A DNA stretch of 14,910 nt, taken from Frondihabitans sp. (lineage in GTDB: Bacteria > Actinomycetota > Actinomycetes > Actinomycetales > Microbacteriaceae). Positions within the stretch are counted from its first letter, which is position 1. Each line of letters opens with the position of its first letter. The notes under the pieces were generated by a model. That model was not told the origin of the DNA and searched no databases. It worked only from the letters and a program-made list of their open reading frames with translations. The stretch spans positions 1 to 14,910 of the forward strand of contig JAODMX010000459.1 of assembly GCA_025464735.1 (NCBI GenBank), written 5' to 3'. Positions 1-6,323 of the stretch are shown one piece after another. A program made the translations under genes and the position numbers.

Positions 1-259
1 CACGCAGTATCGCTCGGCGATGTTCTTCACCGACGACGCCCAGAAGAGCGAGTTCGAAGCCGCTCGCGATCGCGCCTCCGAGTACTGGGACGGCGAAATC
101 GTCACCACCATCTCACCGCTTGCGGAGTGGTTCGACGCGGAGGAGTACCACCAGGACTTCTTCGCCAAGAATCCCGGTCAGGGCTATTGTCTTGCGGTGG
201 CGCTTCCGAAGGTCAACAAGATCCGCAAGTCGTACGGTAAGTACGTGCTTGCTTCCTGA
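1..259 (+). CDS. msrA: Peptide-methionine (S)-S-oxide reductase MsrA, C-terminal part
   Basis: Partial gene: the reading frame is open from base 2 and only the last 85 codons are present. MsrA reduces the S-epimer of methionine sulfoxide in proteins with thioredoxin as electron donor and acts in the cytosol. The visible part starts TQYRSAMFF, the MsrA block that precedes the helix with EFEAARDRA. Next come IVTTISPLAEWFDAEEYHQDF, which matches the family's I.P...F..AE.YHQ.Y motif, and KNPGQGYC with the C-terminal Cys region, then PKVNKIRKSYG, as in other MsrA tails. The catalytic GCFW motif would lie upstream, outside the window. A weak 5-bp hairpin follows the stop (263-277). The family call is firm; activity cannot be judged without the N-terminus. 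Confidence 0.93.
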   Translation, partial: TQYRSAMFFTDDAQKSEFEAARDRASEYWDGEIVTTISPLAEWFDAEEYHQDFFAKNPGQGYCLAVALPKVNKIRKSYGKYVLAS

Positions 260-262
260 GAG

Positions 263-277
263 CCGGACACCTTCCGG
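263..277 (+). terminator. Weak hairpin after msrA
   Basis: CCGGA (263-267), a 5-nt loop CACCT and TCCGG (273-277) begin 4 nt after the msrA stop. There is no T-run, so this is at best a weak, non-canonical terminator or 3'-end stabiliser. Confidence 0.3.
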
Positions 278-315
278 TCACGCTGAAACACGCTGTACCC
301 ATCGAAACAAAATAA

Positions 316-322
316 GAAGGAG
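316..322 (+). promoter_or_regulatory. Strong Shine-Dalgarno before the 72-aa protein
   Basis: GAAGGAG at 316-322 is a near-perfect anti-SD match. Two ATGs follow in tandem at 327 and 330. The spacing is 4 nt to the first and 7 nt to the second, which favours the start at 330. Confidence 0.7.
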
Positions 323-329
323 CTCAATG

Positions 330-548
330 ATGAGCGACATCCGCACCACCACCATGAACCACACCTGGGTCGCCCAGGGTCCCGCGGGCACCGTCGGATC
401 GATCCACCGTGCCGAAGACGGCTTCGCCATCCGAGTGGGCCGTGACGAGGGTTATCACGGCGCGTTCCCCACGCTCGACGTCGCCAAGCGTGCGCTGCAC
501 GCTGCGCTCGGCCATGGCGCCGAACGCCCGGAGTTCGTCGAACACTGA
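330..548 (+). CDS. Small conserved-looking hypothetical protein (72 aa)
   Basis: The protein is 72 residues (73 if the ATG at 327 is used), beginning MSDIRTTTMNHTWVAQGPAG and ending HGAERPEFVEH. It has no signal peptide or membrane segment, so it is probably cytosolic. It reads as an antiparallel beta stretch (HTWVAQGPAGTVGSIHRAED, GFAIRV), then a central GYHGAFPTLDVAKRALHAAL block that looks like a loop followed by an amphipathic helix. The composition is mixed and His-rich (7 His). The strong SD and normal codon use support a real gene. I do not recognise a named domain and assign no function. Its place between msrA and ssb gives no clear pathway link. An inverted repeat starts 18 nt after its stop. 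Confidence 0.8.
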   Translation: MSDIRTTTMNHTWVAQGPAGTVGSIHRAEDGFAIRVGRDEGYHGAFPTLDVAKRALHAALGHGAERPEFVEH

Positions 549-566
549 TTCGTCCTCTCCTCCACA

Positions 567-623
567 GGTACGGCCCGAGGCCTCAGTTCTCCCCAGCGGA
601 GGATTCCGGCCGCGGGCCGTACC
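567..623. repeat. 11-bp perfect inverted repeat between the small gene and ssb
   Basis: GGTACGGCCCG at 567-577 is the exact reverse complement of CGGGCCGTACC at 613-623. The arms are separated by 35 nt that hold CTCCCCAGCGGAG-like inner pairing and the words TCCACAG and CCCCAG nearby. The right arm ends 22 nt before the ssb ATG. It may be an mRNA leader structure, a factor-independent terminator lacking a U-run, or an operator. Function is unknown; the symmetry itself is directly visible. Confidence 0.6.
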
Positions 624-645
624 CGTCGGGCGCAACACTCGAGGT

Positions 646-1371
646 ATGACAGACACGATCACGCTCACAGGGGTCGTCGCGACCCCGCCACGCAGCCTTC
701 AGACGGCCTCCGGCCTCTCGATCTCGAGCTTCCGGCTCGCGTCCTCGCAGCGACGCTACGACCGCAGCCGAGGCGAGTGGGTCGATGCCGACACGAACTG
801 GTACACGATCACGGCGTTTCGCCAATTGGCCGACAACGTCACGGCCTCCCTCACGAAGGGAGATCGGGTTGTCGTCTCCGGCCGACTGCGCATTCGCGAA
901 TGGGAGAAAGACGACCGCTCCGGCACCTCGGTCGAGGTCGATGCCGACTCGCTGGGGCACGACCTGCACTGGGGCACGACCAGTTTCGTGCGCACGCCGC
1001 GGCCGACGCCGTCCGAGGGGCAGGTCGCGCAGGATCCCGATCAGGCGCCGACCGCGCTCGCCGGCCCCCATCCGTCCCCGACCTCCGGCATCGTGCCCGC
1101 GGCTGCCTCAGCGGCGGGTCTGCCCGCGGCTGCCGCTCCAGGCATGGGCACCGTCGCGGCCGAATCGACCGAAGCTGCGGCCGCTGCCGCTCCCGATGCT
1201 GCTGGCGTTGCCGGCGGCGGGGTCGCGGCCGCGACCTGGGGAGGCCCCTTGGGTGCCGGCGGTGAGGCGATGTCGACGGTCACGACGTCGACGCCCGTCG
1301 CATCGGCCGCATCTACAGCCGTTCGAACCGTCGACGAGTGGCATTCGGGTGACGGGGAGACACCGTTCTGA
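646..1371 (+). CDS. ssb: Single-stranded DNA-binding protein, SSB family paralogue
   Basis: The protein is 241 residues. The OB-fold spans about residues 4-110: TITLTGVVATPPR, SSFRLASSQRRYDR, NWYTITAFRQLADNV, KGDRVVVSGRLRIREW and VEVDADSLGHDL follow the bacterial SSB pattern, with W52 and W86 as likely base-stacking positions. Residues about 118-220 form a low-complexity Pro- then Ala/Gly-rich linker. The tail ends DEWHSGDGETPF, a shortened version of the acidic tip (usual DDDIPF) that recruits replication and repair partners. The OB domain departs from the usual housekeeping actinobacterial SSB, and rpsF/rpsR are not adjacent, so this is probably the second SSB (repair or DNA-uptake type); this is inference. 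The start is set by homology at the OB strand. GAGG lies only 1 nt before the ATG, too close for a normal SD. Upstream extension in frame to 409 overlaps the previous gene and is rejected. Confidence 0.9.
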   Translation: MTDTITLTGVVATPPRSLQTASGLSISSFRLASSQRRYDRSRGEWVDADTNWYTITAFRQLADNVTASLTKGDRVVVSGRLRIREWEKDDRSGTSVEVDADSLGHDLHWGTTSFVRTPRPTPSEGQVAQDPDQAPTALAGPHPSPTSGIVPAAASAAGLPAAAAPGMGTVAAESTEAAAAAAPDAAGVAGGGVAAATWGGPLGAGGEAMSTVTTSTPVASAASTAVRTVDEWHSGDGETPF

Positions 1372-1403
1372 CGTCCACGCCGGGTCCTGACCGAGCCGCC
1401 CCG

Positions 1404-1409
1404 TAGACT
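1404..1409 (+). promoter_or_regulatory. -10 hexamer TAGACT for a leaderless GTG start
   Basis: TAGACT (TANNNT) ends 6 nt before the GTG at 1416, so the predicted transcription start falls on or next to the start codon. No SD sequence is present and no -35 is obvious. This supports GTG 1416 as the true start of the lipoprotein. Confidence 0.6.
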
Positions 1410-1415
1410 TGTCGC

Positions 1416-1907
1416 GTGCCGATCCGATCCCTGCGTCCTTCCCGCGCGGGTGCCGCCTCCGTGCTTGTCGGCGTTGCCGTCGTCGTTGCGCTCGCCGTCA
1501 CCGGATGCACCAACGGTTCGCCGAACCCGTCCCCGTCCACACCCTCAGCGTCATCGACACCGACTCCGACTCCGGCGGCGTCGTTCGGGCCAGATGCTTC
1601 GACACCCGTGGCACTCGCCCATTTCGATGCCGTGGTGCAGAAACTCCTGACGACCGACCCGCAGCCTCACGGGCGCGACGTCATCGATGCCCTCGTCGCC
1701 GCCGGTTTCAGCAAGAAGGCGATGGAGCTCACGCCCGACACGACGACGATCGGTCGGAACGTCGATTCGATCGAGTTCTCGGTTCTCTGGCAGAACAAGG
1801 ATTGCCTCGTCGGCCAGGTCGGGGCGTCCGGCTACGGAAGTTCGTCGTCGCCGAAACTGAGCACGGGTAGGTGCCTGATCGGCAACACGCGTCCCATCGA
1901 CTGGTGA
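1416..1907 (+). CDS. Small lipoprotein, DUF6993-like
   Basis: The protein is 163 residues. The N-terminus has Arg residues (RSLRPSR), a hydrophobic stretch at about 14-28 and the lipobox AVTGC with Cys31, so it should be exported, lipidated and anchored to the outer face of the membrane. A Pro/Ser/Thr-rich tether spans about residues 33-56. The folded domain (about 60-163) begins FDAVVQKLL and contains DVIDALVAAGFSKKAMELT, FSVLWQNKDCLVGQVG and TGRCLIG. Cys130 and Cys153 are well placed for a disulfide bond. The layout and domain look like the DUF6993 lipoproteins of Microbacteriaceae; this is recognised from memory, not searched. The function is unknown. The GTG start is supported by the -10 immediately upstream. 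It is followed by a long intergenic region. Confidence 0.8.
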   Translation: MPIRSLRPSRAGAASVLVGVAVVVALAVTGCTNGSPNPSPSTPSASSTPTPTPAASFGPDASTPVALAHFDAVVQKLLTTDPQPHGRDVIDALVAAGFSKKAMELTPDTTTIGRNVDSIEFSVLWQNKDCLVGQVGASGYGSSSSPKLSTGRCLIGNTRPIDW

Positions 1908-2168
1908 TGCGCGCGGGTGCTCGCTTCCGTCCTGAATCTCGACCAACGTGAGTTGCGGGCGCTGCCGTAGCCTCACTACTGTTCAGCTAATTGTCTGAGG
2001 GCGTCTGGGAGTGGTGAAGTGGCCGTGGCCAGTGGTGGTAATGGTTGGTGTTCCATCTCGAGACGTTTCGTGTGATGCCGAGTCGATTGGAGCAGGGCAT
2101 CTGGTGGAATTCAGACGGCGAGCCTGATCATTTCGCTGACATTTCGGAGCAATACCGGGTTTGTAACC

Positions 2169-2188
2169 ATTCGCTCGGTTGGGCGAAT
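2169..2188. promoter_or_regulatory. Operator-like dyad upstream of the importer promoter
   Basis: ATTCGC (2169-2174) and GCGAAT (2183-2188) form a perfect 6-bp inverted repeat with an 8-nt spacer. It lies about 28-47 nt upstream of the candidate -10, overlapping where a -35 or an activator site would sit. The binding protein is unknown. Confidence 0.35.
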
Positions 2189-2215
2189 CGGTGCGGTGAT
2201 GTTTCGTGCTGTATG

Positions 2216-2221
2216 TAATCT
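2216..2221 (+). promoter_or_regulatory. Candidate -10 (TAATCT) of the nucleoside importer operon
   Basis: TAATCT fits TANNNT and is the best -10 in the gap. Transcription would start near 2228 and give a leader of about 55 nt that includes the SD GAAGGAA. No good -35 lies 17-18 nt upstream, which would fit a promoter needing an activator. Confidence 0.4.
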
Positions 2222-2269
2222 AAATCGACATTCCATGCCGGCCCTGTTCCAGGTCGTGCTCTCCCCTTC

Positions 2270-2276
2270 GAAGGAA
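2270..2276 (+). promoter_or_regulatory. Shine-Dalgarno that fixes the TTG start at 2282
   Basis: GAAGGAA at 2270-2276 lies 5 nt before TTG 2282. No ATG or GTG is available before the Lys-Lys n-region of the signal peptide; the next in-frame GTG (2306) would remove it. TTG is therefore the best start. Confidence 0.65.
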
Positions 2277-2281
2277 TTACA

Positions 2282-3355
2282 TTGCCAATCACAGCCAAGA
2301 AGATCGTGCTCGGCGTTTTCGCCGTAGCCAGTACTGTCGCGCTGCTCTCCGGTTGTTCGGCCGCGCCAAGCACCGGCGCCGCCAGCACGAAGTCGAAATA
2401 CCTCCCCTGCGTTGTCGGTGACACCGGCGGTTTCAGTGACCATTCGTTCAACCAGCTCGCGCTCGACGGAGTAATCAAAGCCACGAAATCAATCGGCTCC
2501 AGCTACAAGAAGGTCCAGTCGACGAGTTCTGATGACTACGCTCCTGCCATCGCGAGTCTTATCAGCGAAAAGTGCAACATCATCGTTGCGCCGGGCTTCA
2601 ACTTTGTCGCCACGGTGAAAGCTGCTGCGGCCAAGAACCCGAAGACCGACTTCGCCATGATCGACGACAACTCGATAACGGCACCGAACGTCAAGGACAT
2701 CGTTTTCAAGACGGACGAGGCGGCGTTCCTCGGCGGTTACGCGGCGGCCGCGTACAGCAAGACAGGAGTCGTGGCGACCTGGGGCGGTGCCGAATACCCG
2801 TCGGTGACCATCTACATGGATGGCTTCGCCGATGGTGTCGCCTACTACAACAAGCAGAAGAGCAAGCACGTCCAGGTGCTCGGCTGGAATGAAGCGACCC
2901 AGAAGGGCACGTTCATCGGGAACTTCACCGACCAGAACGCGGCGAAGACGGTGACCCAGAACTTCATCGACCAGAAGGCCGACGTCATCGTCCCCGTTGC
3001 GGGTTCGCTGTACCAGGGTGCCGCAGCGGCAATTACCTCGTCGGGTAGTTCCGCCGTGCTTGAGGGAGTCGACGCGGACATCGCTCTTTCCGACCCGAAG
3101 TATGCCTCGCTGTTCCTCGTGTCGATCATGAAGCGCGTCGACACCTCGGCGACCGCAGCCGTCGAGCAATCCGCATCGGCTAAGACGTTCGACAACACCA
3201 CGTATGTCGGCGACCTGAAGAACAACGGTGTCGGCCTCTCGCCGTTCCACGACTACGCCTCGAAAATCCCGAGTGGTCTCACCGCTGAGCTGACGAAGAT
3301 CCAGTCCGGGATCGAGGACGGCAGTATCACCGTCGCAACCCCGGTCAAGCTCTAA
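2282..3355 (+). CDS. BMP-family nucleoside ABC transporter substrate-binding lipoprotein
   Basis: The protein is 357 residues. It is the extracellular receptor of a nucleoside importer, tethered to the membrane by a lipid. The signal peptide has KK at 6-7, a hydrophobic core and the lipobox LLSGC with Cys25. The mature protein opens with VVGDTGGFSDHSFNQLALDG (about 44-63), the hallmark of the BMP/PnrA family (usual DTGG..D.SFNQ), where Asp47 and Asn57 are expected to contact ligand. DDYAPAIASLISEKCNIIVAPGF and FAMIDD are further family blocks; GVDAD (about 265) fits the hinge-side ribose or base contact. Known relatives (PnrA, B. subtilis NupN) bind purine nucleosides; the exact ligand here is unknown. 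It starts with TTG after a clear SD. It is followed by a strong hairpin and then the ATPase and two permeases of the same system. Confidence 0.92.
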   Translation: MPITAKKIVLGVFAVASTVALLSGCSAAPSTGAASTKSKYLPCVVGDTGGFSDHSFNQLALDGVIKATKSIGSSYKKVQSTSSDDYAPAIASLISEKCNIIVAPGFNFVATVKAAAAKNPKTDFAMIDDNSITAPNVKDIVFKTDEAAFLGGYAAAAYSKTGVVATWGGAEYPSVTIYMDGFADGVAYYNKQKSKHVQVLGWNEATQKGTFIGNFTDQNAAKTVTQNFIDQKADVIVPVAGSLYQGAAAAITSSGSSAVLEGVDADIALSDPKYASLFLVSIMKRVDTSATAAVEQSASAKTFDNTTYVGDLKNNGVGLSPFHDYASKIPSGLTAELTKIQSGIEDGSITVATPVKL

Positions 3356-3389
3356 CACGCACCGTCGCTTTTCGACCGTAACTGGTTGT

Positions 3390-3424
3390 GATGCGCGGTC
3401 CGGGCTTGTCCCGGACCGCGCATC
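3390..3424 (+). terminator. Perfect 15-bp hairpin between the receptor and ATPase genes
   Basis: GATGCGCGGTCCGGG (3390-3404), loop CTTGT, then the exact complement (3410-3424). It starts 34 nt after the receptor stop and ends 47 nt before the ATPase ATG. There is no T-run. In ABC operons such hairpins commonly protect the upstream receptor mRNA or act as partial terminators, so that more receptor than membrane complex is made. The hairpin is certain; whether it terminates is not. Confidence 0.6.
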
Positions 3425-3471
3425 CTGGCCGGTCACGGTCTTTACCTTTGGATACGAAAGAGCCCCATCGC

Positions 3472-4989
3472 ATGAAACTCGAACTGCGCGGAATCACGAA
3501 GACCTTCGGCGCCCTGGCCGCGAACGATCACATCGATCTCTCCGTCGCACCGGGTGAGATCCACTGCCTGCTGGGTGAGAACGGCGCCGGCAAATCAACG
3601 CTCATGAACATCCTCTACGGCCTTTACCAAGCCGATTCGGGCGAGATCCTCCTCGACGACGTCGTGCAGCAGTTTTCCGGTCCGGGTGACGCGATGCGGG
3701 CCGGAATCGGGATGGTGCATCAGCACTTCATGCTTGTGCCGGTCTTCACAGTGGCCGAAAATGTCATGCTCGGCCATGAGCAATCGAAGTTCGGTTTTCT
3801 CGACCTTCCCGCCGCGCGGGCGAGGGTGCGTGAGATCTCGGCGCGGTTCGGTTTCGATGTCGACCCGGACGCCCTGATCGAGGACCTTCCGGTAGGAGTC
3901 CAGCAGCGCGTTGAGATCATCAAGGCGCTTTCTCGCGATGCCAACGTGCTCGTTTTCGACGAGCCGACTGCGGTTCTCACCCCGAATGAGACCGATGAGC
4001 TCATGCTGATCATGAAGCAGCTGCGCGACGGCGGGACTGCCATCGTCTTCATCACGCACAAGCTGCGCGAGGTGCGCGAGGTTGCCGATCGGATAACGGT
4101 GATGCGTCTCGGCAAAGTCGTCGGCGAGGCGCAACCGACCGCGACCAACCTCGAGTTGGCCTCGCTCATGGTGGGCCGTTCAGTGGAACTGACTGTGGCG
4201 AAGTCCGAGGCGACGTCGGGCGCGCACGCTCTCGTGGTCACCGATCTCAGCGTCATCGATGCGCATGGCATCGCCGTTGTCGACCACGTCAGTTTCGAGG
4301 TACGGGCGGGTGAGATTCTCGCCATCGCCGGTGTCCAGGGCAACGGCCAAACGGAGCTCACCGAGGCACTGCTGGGCGTGCAAGAGCGCGTCACAGGATC
4401 GGTCGAACTCGACGGGAAGAGTCTCCGGAACCTGCCGATCGCGAAGGTGCTCGAGGCAGGAGTTGGATTCGTGCCAGAGGACCGCCAGGAGGATGCGCTC
4501 GTCTCCGAGTTCACGATCGCGGAGAACCTCATGCTCGACCGTGCCGATGGTGCGCCATTCGTGAGAGGAGGCAGCTTGCAACTGCAGTACCTCAACGATT
4601 TCGCACGAGAGAAGGTCGCCGAATTCGATGTTCGTACGCAGGGGATCACGACGCTGGTCGGCCGGCTGTCCGGCGGAAACCAACAAAAGGTCGTTTTGGC
4701 TCGGGAACTTTCGCGTGAACTCCGGCTTCTTGTTGCGGCACAGCCCACTCGCGGGCTCGATGTCGGCTCGATCGAGTTTGTGCACACGCGAATCGTCGAG
4801 ACGAGGGATTCGGGCATCCCTGTCATCGTGGTGTCTACCGAACTGGATGAGGTTGTGGCCCTTGCAGATCGAATCGCTGTGATGTACCGAGGACGAATCG
4901 TCGGGATCGTTCCCGGGGATACGCCCCGTGAGACCCTCGGATTGATGATGGCCGGAGAATTGCCCGCTGACGCGGGGGTGGCAGCATGA
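3472..4989 (+). CDS. Nucleoside ABC transporter ATP-binding protein (two fused nucleotide-binding domains)
   Basis: The protein is 505 residues and powers uptake from the cytoplasmic face. The first domain (about 1-240) has Walker A GENGAGKST (35-43, Lys41), Q-loop HQH (Gln84), signature variant LPVGVQQR (139-146), Walker B VFDEP (161-165) and switch His196. The second domain (about 253-495) has a degenerate Walker A GVQGNGQT without Lys (287-294), a good signature LSGGNQQK (399-406), AAQPTRGLD in place of Walker B (catalytic Glu absent) and no switch His (VSTE). This one-active, one-degenerate layout is normal for the RbsA/NupO-type ATPases of BMP systems. The start ATG 3472 follows GAAAGAG at 3456-3462. 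Its stop overlaps the next ATG (ATGA), so it should be translationally coupled to the permease gene. Confidence 0.93.
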   Translation: MKLELRGITKTFGALAANDHIDLSVAPGEIHCLLGENGAGKSTLMNILYGLYQADSGEILLDDVVQQFSGPGDAMRAGIGMVHQHFMLVPVFTVAENVMLGHEQSKFGFLDLPAARARVREISARFGFDVDPDALIEDLPVGVQQRVEIIKALSRDANVLVFDEPTAVLTPNETDELMLIMKQLRDGGTAIVFITHKLREVREVADRITVMRLGKVVGEAQPTATNLELASLMVGRSVELTVAKSEATSGAHALVVTDLSVIDAHGIAVVDHVSFEVRAGEILAIAGVQGNGQTELTEALLGVQERVTGSVELDGKSLRNLPIAKVLEAGVGFVPEDRQEDALVSEFTIAENLMLDRADGAPFVRGGSLQLQYLNDFAREKVAEFDVRTQGITTLVGRLSGGNQQKVVLARELSRELRLLVAAQPTRGLDVGSIEFVHTRIVETRDSGIPVIVVSTELDEVVALADRIAVMYRGRIVGIVPGDTPRETLGLMMAGELPADAGVAA

Positions 4990-6323
4990 GCGACGAGATC
5001 GCGGCATCGGTGCCGGTCGCCGACACCGGGACCCAGGCGGCGGAGCTCGCGGCCGGCTCGAGAAACGATCTTCCCGAACCTGGCGATAACCCGATCCTGC
5101 GTCAAATCTTGAGCGGCGGCGTCGTGCTGACGCTGTCGTCGGTCGTGCTCGCTCTCGTCGCGGGCGCCGTTCTGATGGCCGCGACGAATTCGACGGTCGA
5201 TACTGCCTCAGCCTATTTCTTCAGCCGACCCAGTGACACTTTGCTCGCCATCTGGCAGTCCGTCTCCGGTGGTTACGTGGCGATTTTCCGCGGCGGTGTC
5301 TACAACTTCGAGGCACCGAATTTTGCAACGGGCATCCAGTCGGTCCTGGGGGGCAACGGTGGTGCGGGCAGCCTTGGGTACGCAACTCCGCTGATCGCGG
5401 CCGGACTAGGGATAGCCGTTGGATTCCGGTCGGGTGTCTTCAACATCGGCGGGCAGGGGCAGGTCCTCGTGGCCGCCGCCCTGGCCGGCTACGTGTCGTT
5501 TGCCTGGACTCTTCCGTTCGGTGTCCACATGGTTGTTGCCGTGCTGGCAGCGCTGGTCGGTGCGGCGATCTGGGCCGGCATCGCCGGCCTGCTCAAGGCG
5601 CGGACGGGAGCGCACGAGGTCATCGTGACCATCATGCTCAACTACGTCGCGTTCTACCTTCTCGATTACTTCCTGCACACCGCCGTTCTGCGCGCGCCTG
5701 GATCGCAGAACCCGCAGACTCCTGCGGCTCAGAAATCGGCCCTGCTGTTCCCGCTTGCCGGGGCCAACTACTCGATTGATTTCGGATTCCTGTTGGTGGT
5801 CGCAGCGACCGTCTACTGCTGGTGGTTGCTTTCGCGCTCGAGCCTCGGATTCAAGTTTCGCGCGGTCGGTGAGAACCCGCGGGCCGCTCGAATTGCGGGA
5901 ATCCGCATCAACCGCATGTACATCTACGTCATGCTCATCTCCGGCACTCTCGTCGGCGTCGCCGGGGCGTACCAGGCGCTAGGGAATCCGTCGGGTGTCA
6001 CGGGGTTCGGCAACAGCATCGACGCCGGAATCGGATTCAGTGCCATCACGGTGGCGCTGCTCGGGCAGTCGCGGCCGTGGGGAGTGTTCGGCGCGGGCAT
6101 CCTCTTCGGGGTGTTGCAGGCGGGCAGCTACACGATCCAGGCCGACCAGCAGGTGGATCCGAACATCGTGCCCGTTATCCAATCCGTCATCGTGCTGTTT
6201 CTGGCAGCCCCTCCGCTCGTGCGCGCGATCTTCCATCTCCCGGCCCCCAACGCGCGAGTCAAGCCGCCGAAGAAGCCCAAGCGCCCGGCGACTACCTCCG
6301 AGAAAGCAGTGGTTGCAGAATGA
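4986..6323 (+). CDS. Nucleoside ABC transporter permease 1
   Basis: The protein is 445 residues, an inner-membrane subunit of the BPD_transp_2 (RbsC/BraD-like) family. A hydrophilic N-terminus of about 40 residues is followed by a first membrane helix (about 44-66), a loop and a run of further helices from about residue 131 onward. Family marks are GFRSGVFNIGGQGQ (147-159) and ARTGAHEVIVTIMLNYVA (205-222), the latter corresponding to the cytoplasmic coupling loop and following helix of NupP/YufP-like permeases. FRAVGENPRAARIAGI (about 292-307) is a second conserved cytoplasmic block. The C-terminal tail is rich in Lys and Pro (PPKKPKRP) and cytosolic. Both ends are joined by ATGA overlaps to the ATPase and to permease 2, so the three form one coupled unit. 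Confidence 0.92.
   Translation: MSDEIAASVPVADTGTQAAELAAGSRNDLPEPGDNPILRQILSGGVVLTLSSVVLALVAGAVLMAATNSTVDTASAYFFSRPSDTLLAIWQSVSGGYVAIFRGGVYNFEAPNFATGIQSVLGGNGGAGSLGYATPLIAAGLGIAVGFRSGVFNIGGQGQVLVAAALAGYVSFAWTLPFGVHMVVAVLAALVGAAIWAGIAGLLKARTGAHEVIVTIMLNYVAFYLLDYFLHTAVLRAPGSQNPQTPAAQKSALLFPLAGANYSIDFGFLLVVAATVYCWWLLSRSSLGFKFRAVGENPRAARIAGIRINRMYIYVMLISGTLVGVAGAYQALGNPSGVTGFGNSIDAGIGFSAITVALLGQSRPWGVFGAGILFGVLQAGSYTIQADQQVDPNIVPVIQSVIVLFLAAPPLVRAIFHLPAPNARVKPPKKPKRPATTSEKAVVAE

Larger units (their letters stand above)
1908..2281. other. Intergenic regulatory region upstream of the nucleoside importer
   Basis: No convincing gene is seen in these 374 nt. They are less GC-rich than their surroundings. 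Visible elements are a direct repeat ATTTCG at 2130-2135 and 2141-2146 (11 bp apart, one helical turn), the word GTAAC at 2163-2167, an inverted repeat ATTCGC-N8-GCGAAT at 2169-2188, and a -10-like TAATCT at 2216-2221. A frame open from 2042 to 2219 lacks a good start and RBS. The region probably holds the promoter and operators of the importer operon. Confidence 0.6.

Noticed and set aside
409..645. In-frame extension of ssb upstream to 409
   Set aside because: It overlaps the 72-aa gene in another frame, and the OB-fold begins directly after ATG 646.
1041..1283. Ala/Pro-rich region in ssb as a tandem DNA repeat
   Set aside because: The protein composition is repetitive but the DNA has no regular repeat unit.
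1949..1980. Possible terminator after the DUF6993-like gene (GTGAG ... CTCAC with CGG/CCG inside)
   Set aside because: The stem is interrupted and asymmetric and has no T-run, so it is too weak to call.
2042..2219. Open frame of about 58 codons in the intergenic region before the importer
   Set aside because: It begins after a stop with only TTG/GTG starts, has no SD and no recognisable sequence, and overlaps the probable promoter.
2489..3436. 315-codon open frame on the minus strand opposite the BMP lipoprotein gene
   Set aside because: It is antisense to a clear BMP gene, with Arg/Asp/Val-rich shadow composition and no RBS or family motif.
3720..5105. 461-codon minus-strand frame opposite the ATPase gene
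   Set aside because: It has Ser/Arg/Thr-rich composition typical of an antisense shadow in GC-rich DNA; the plus strand has all ABC motifs.
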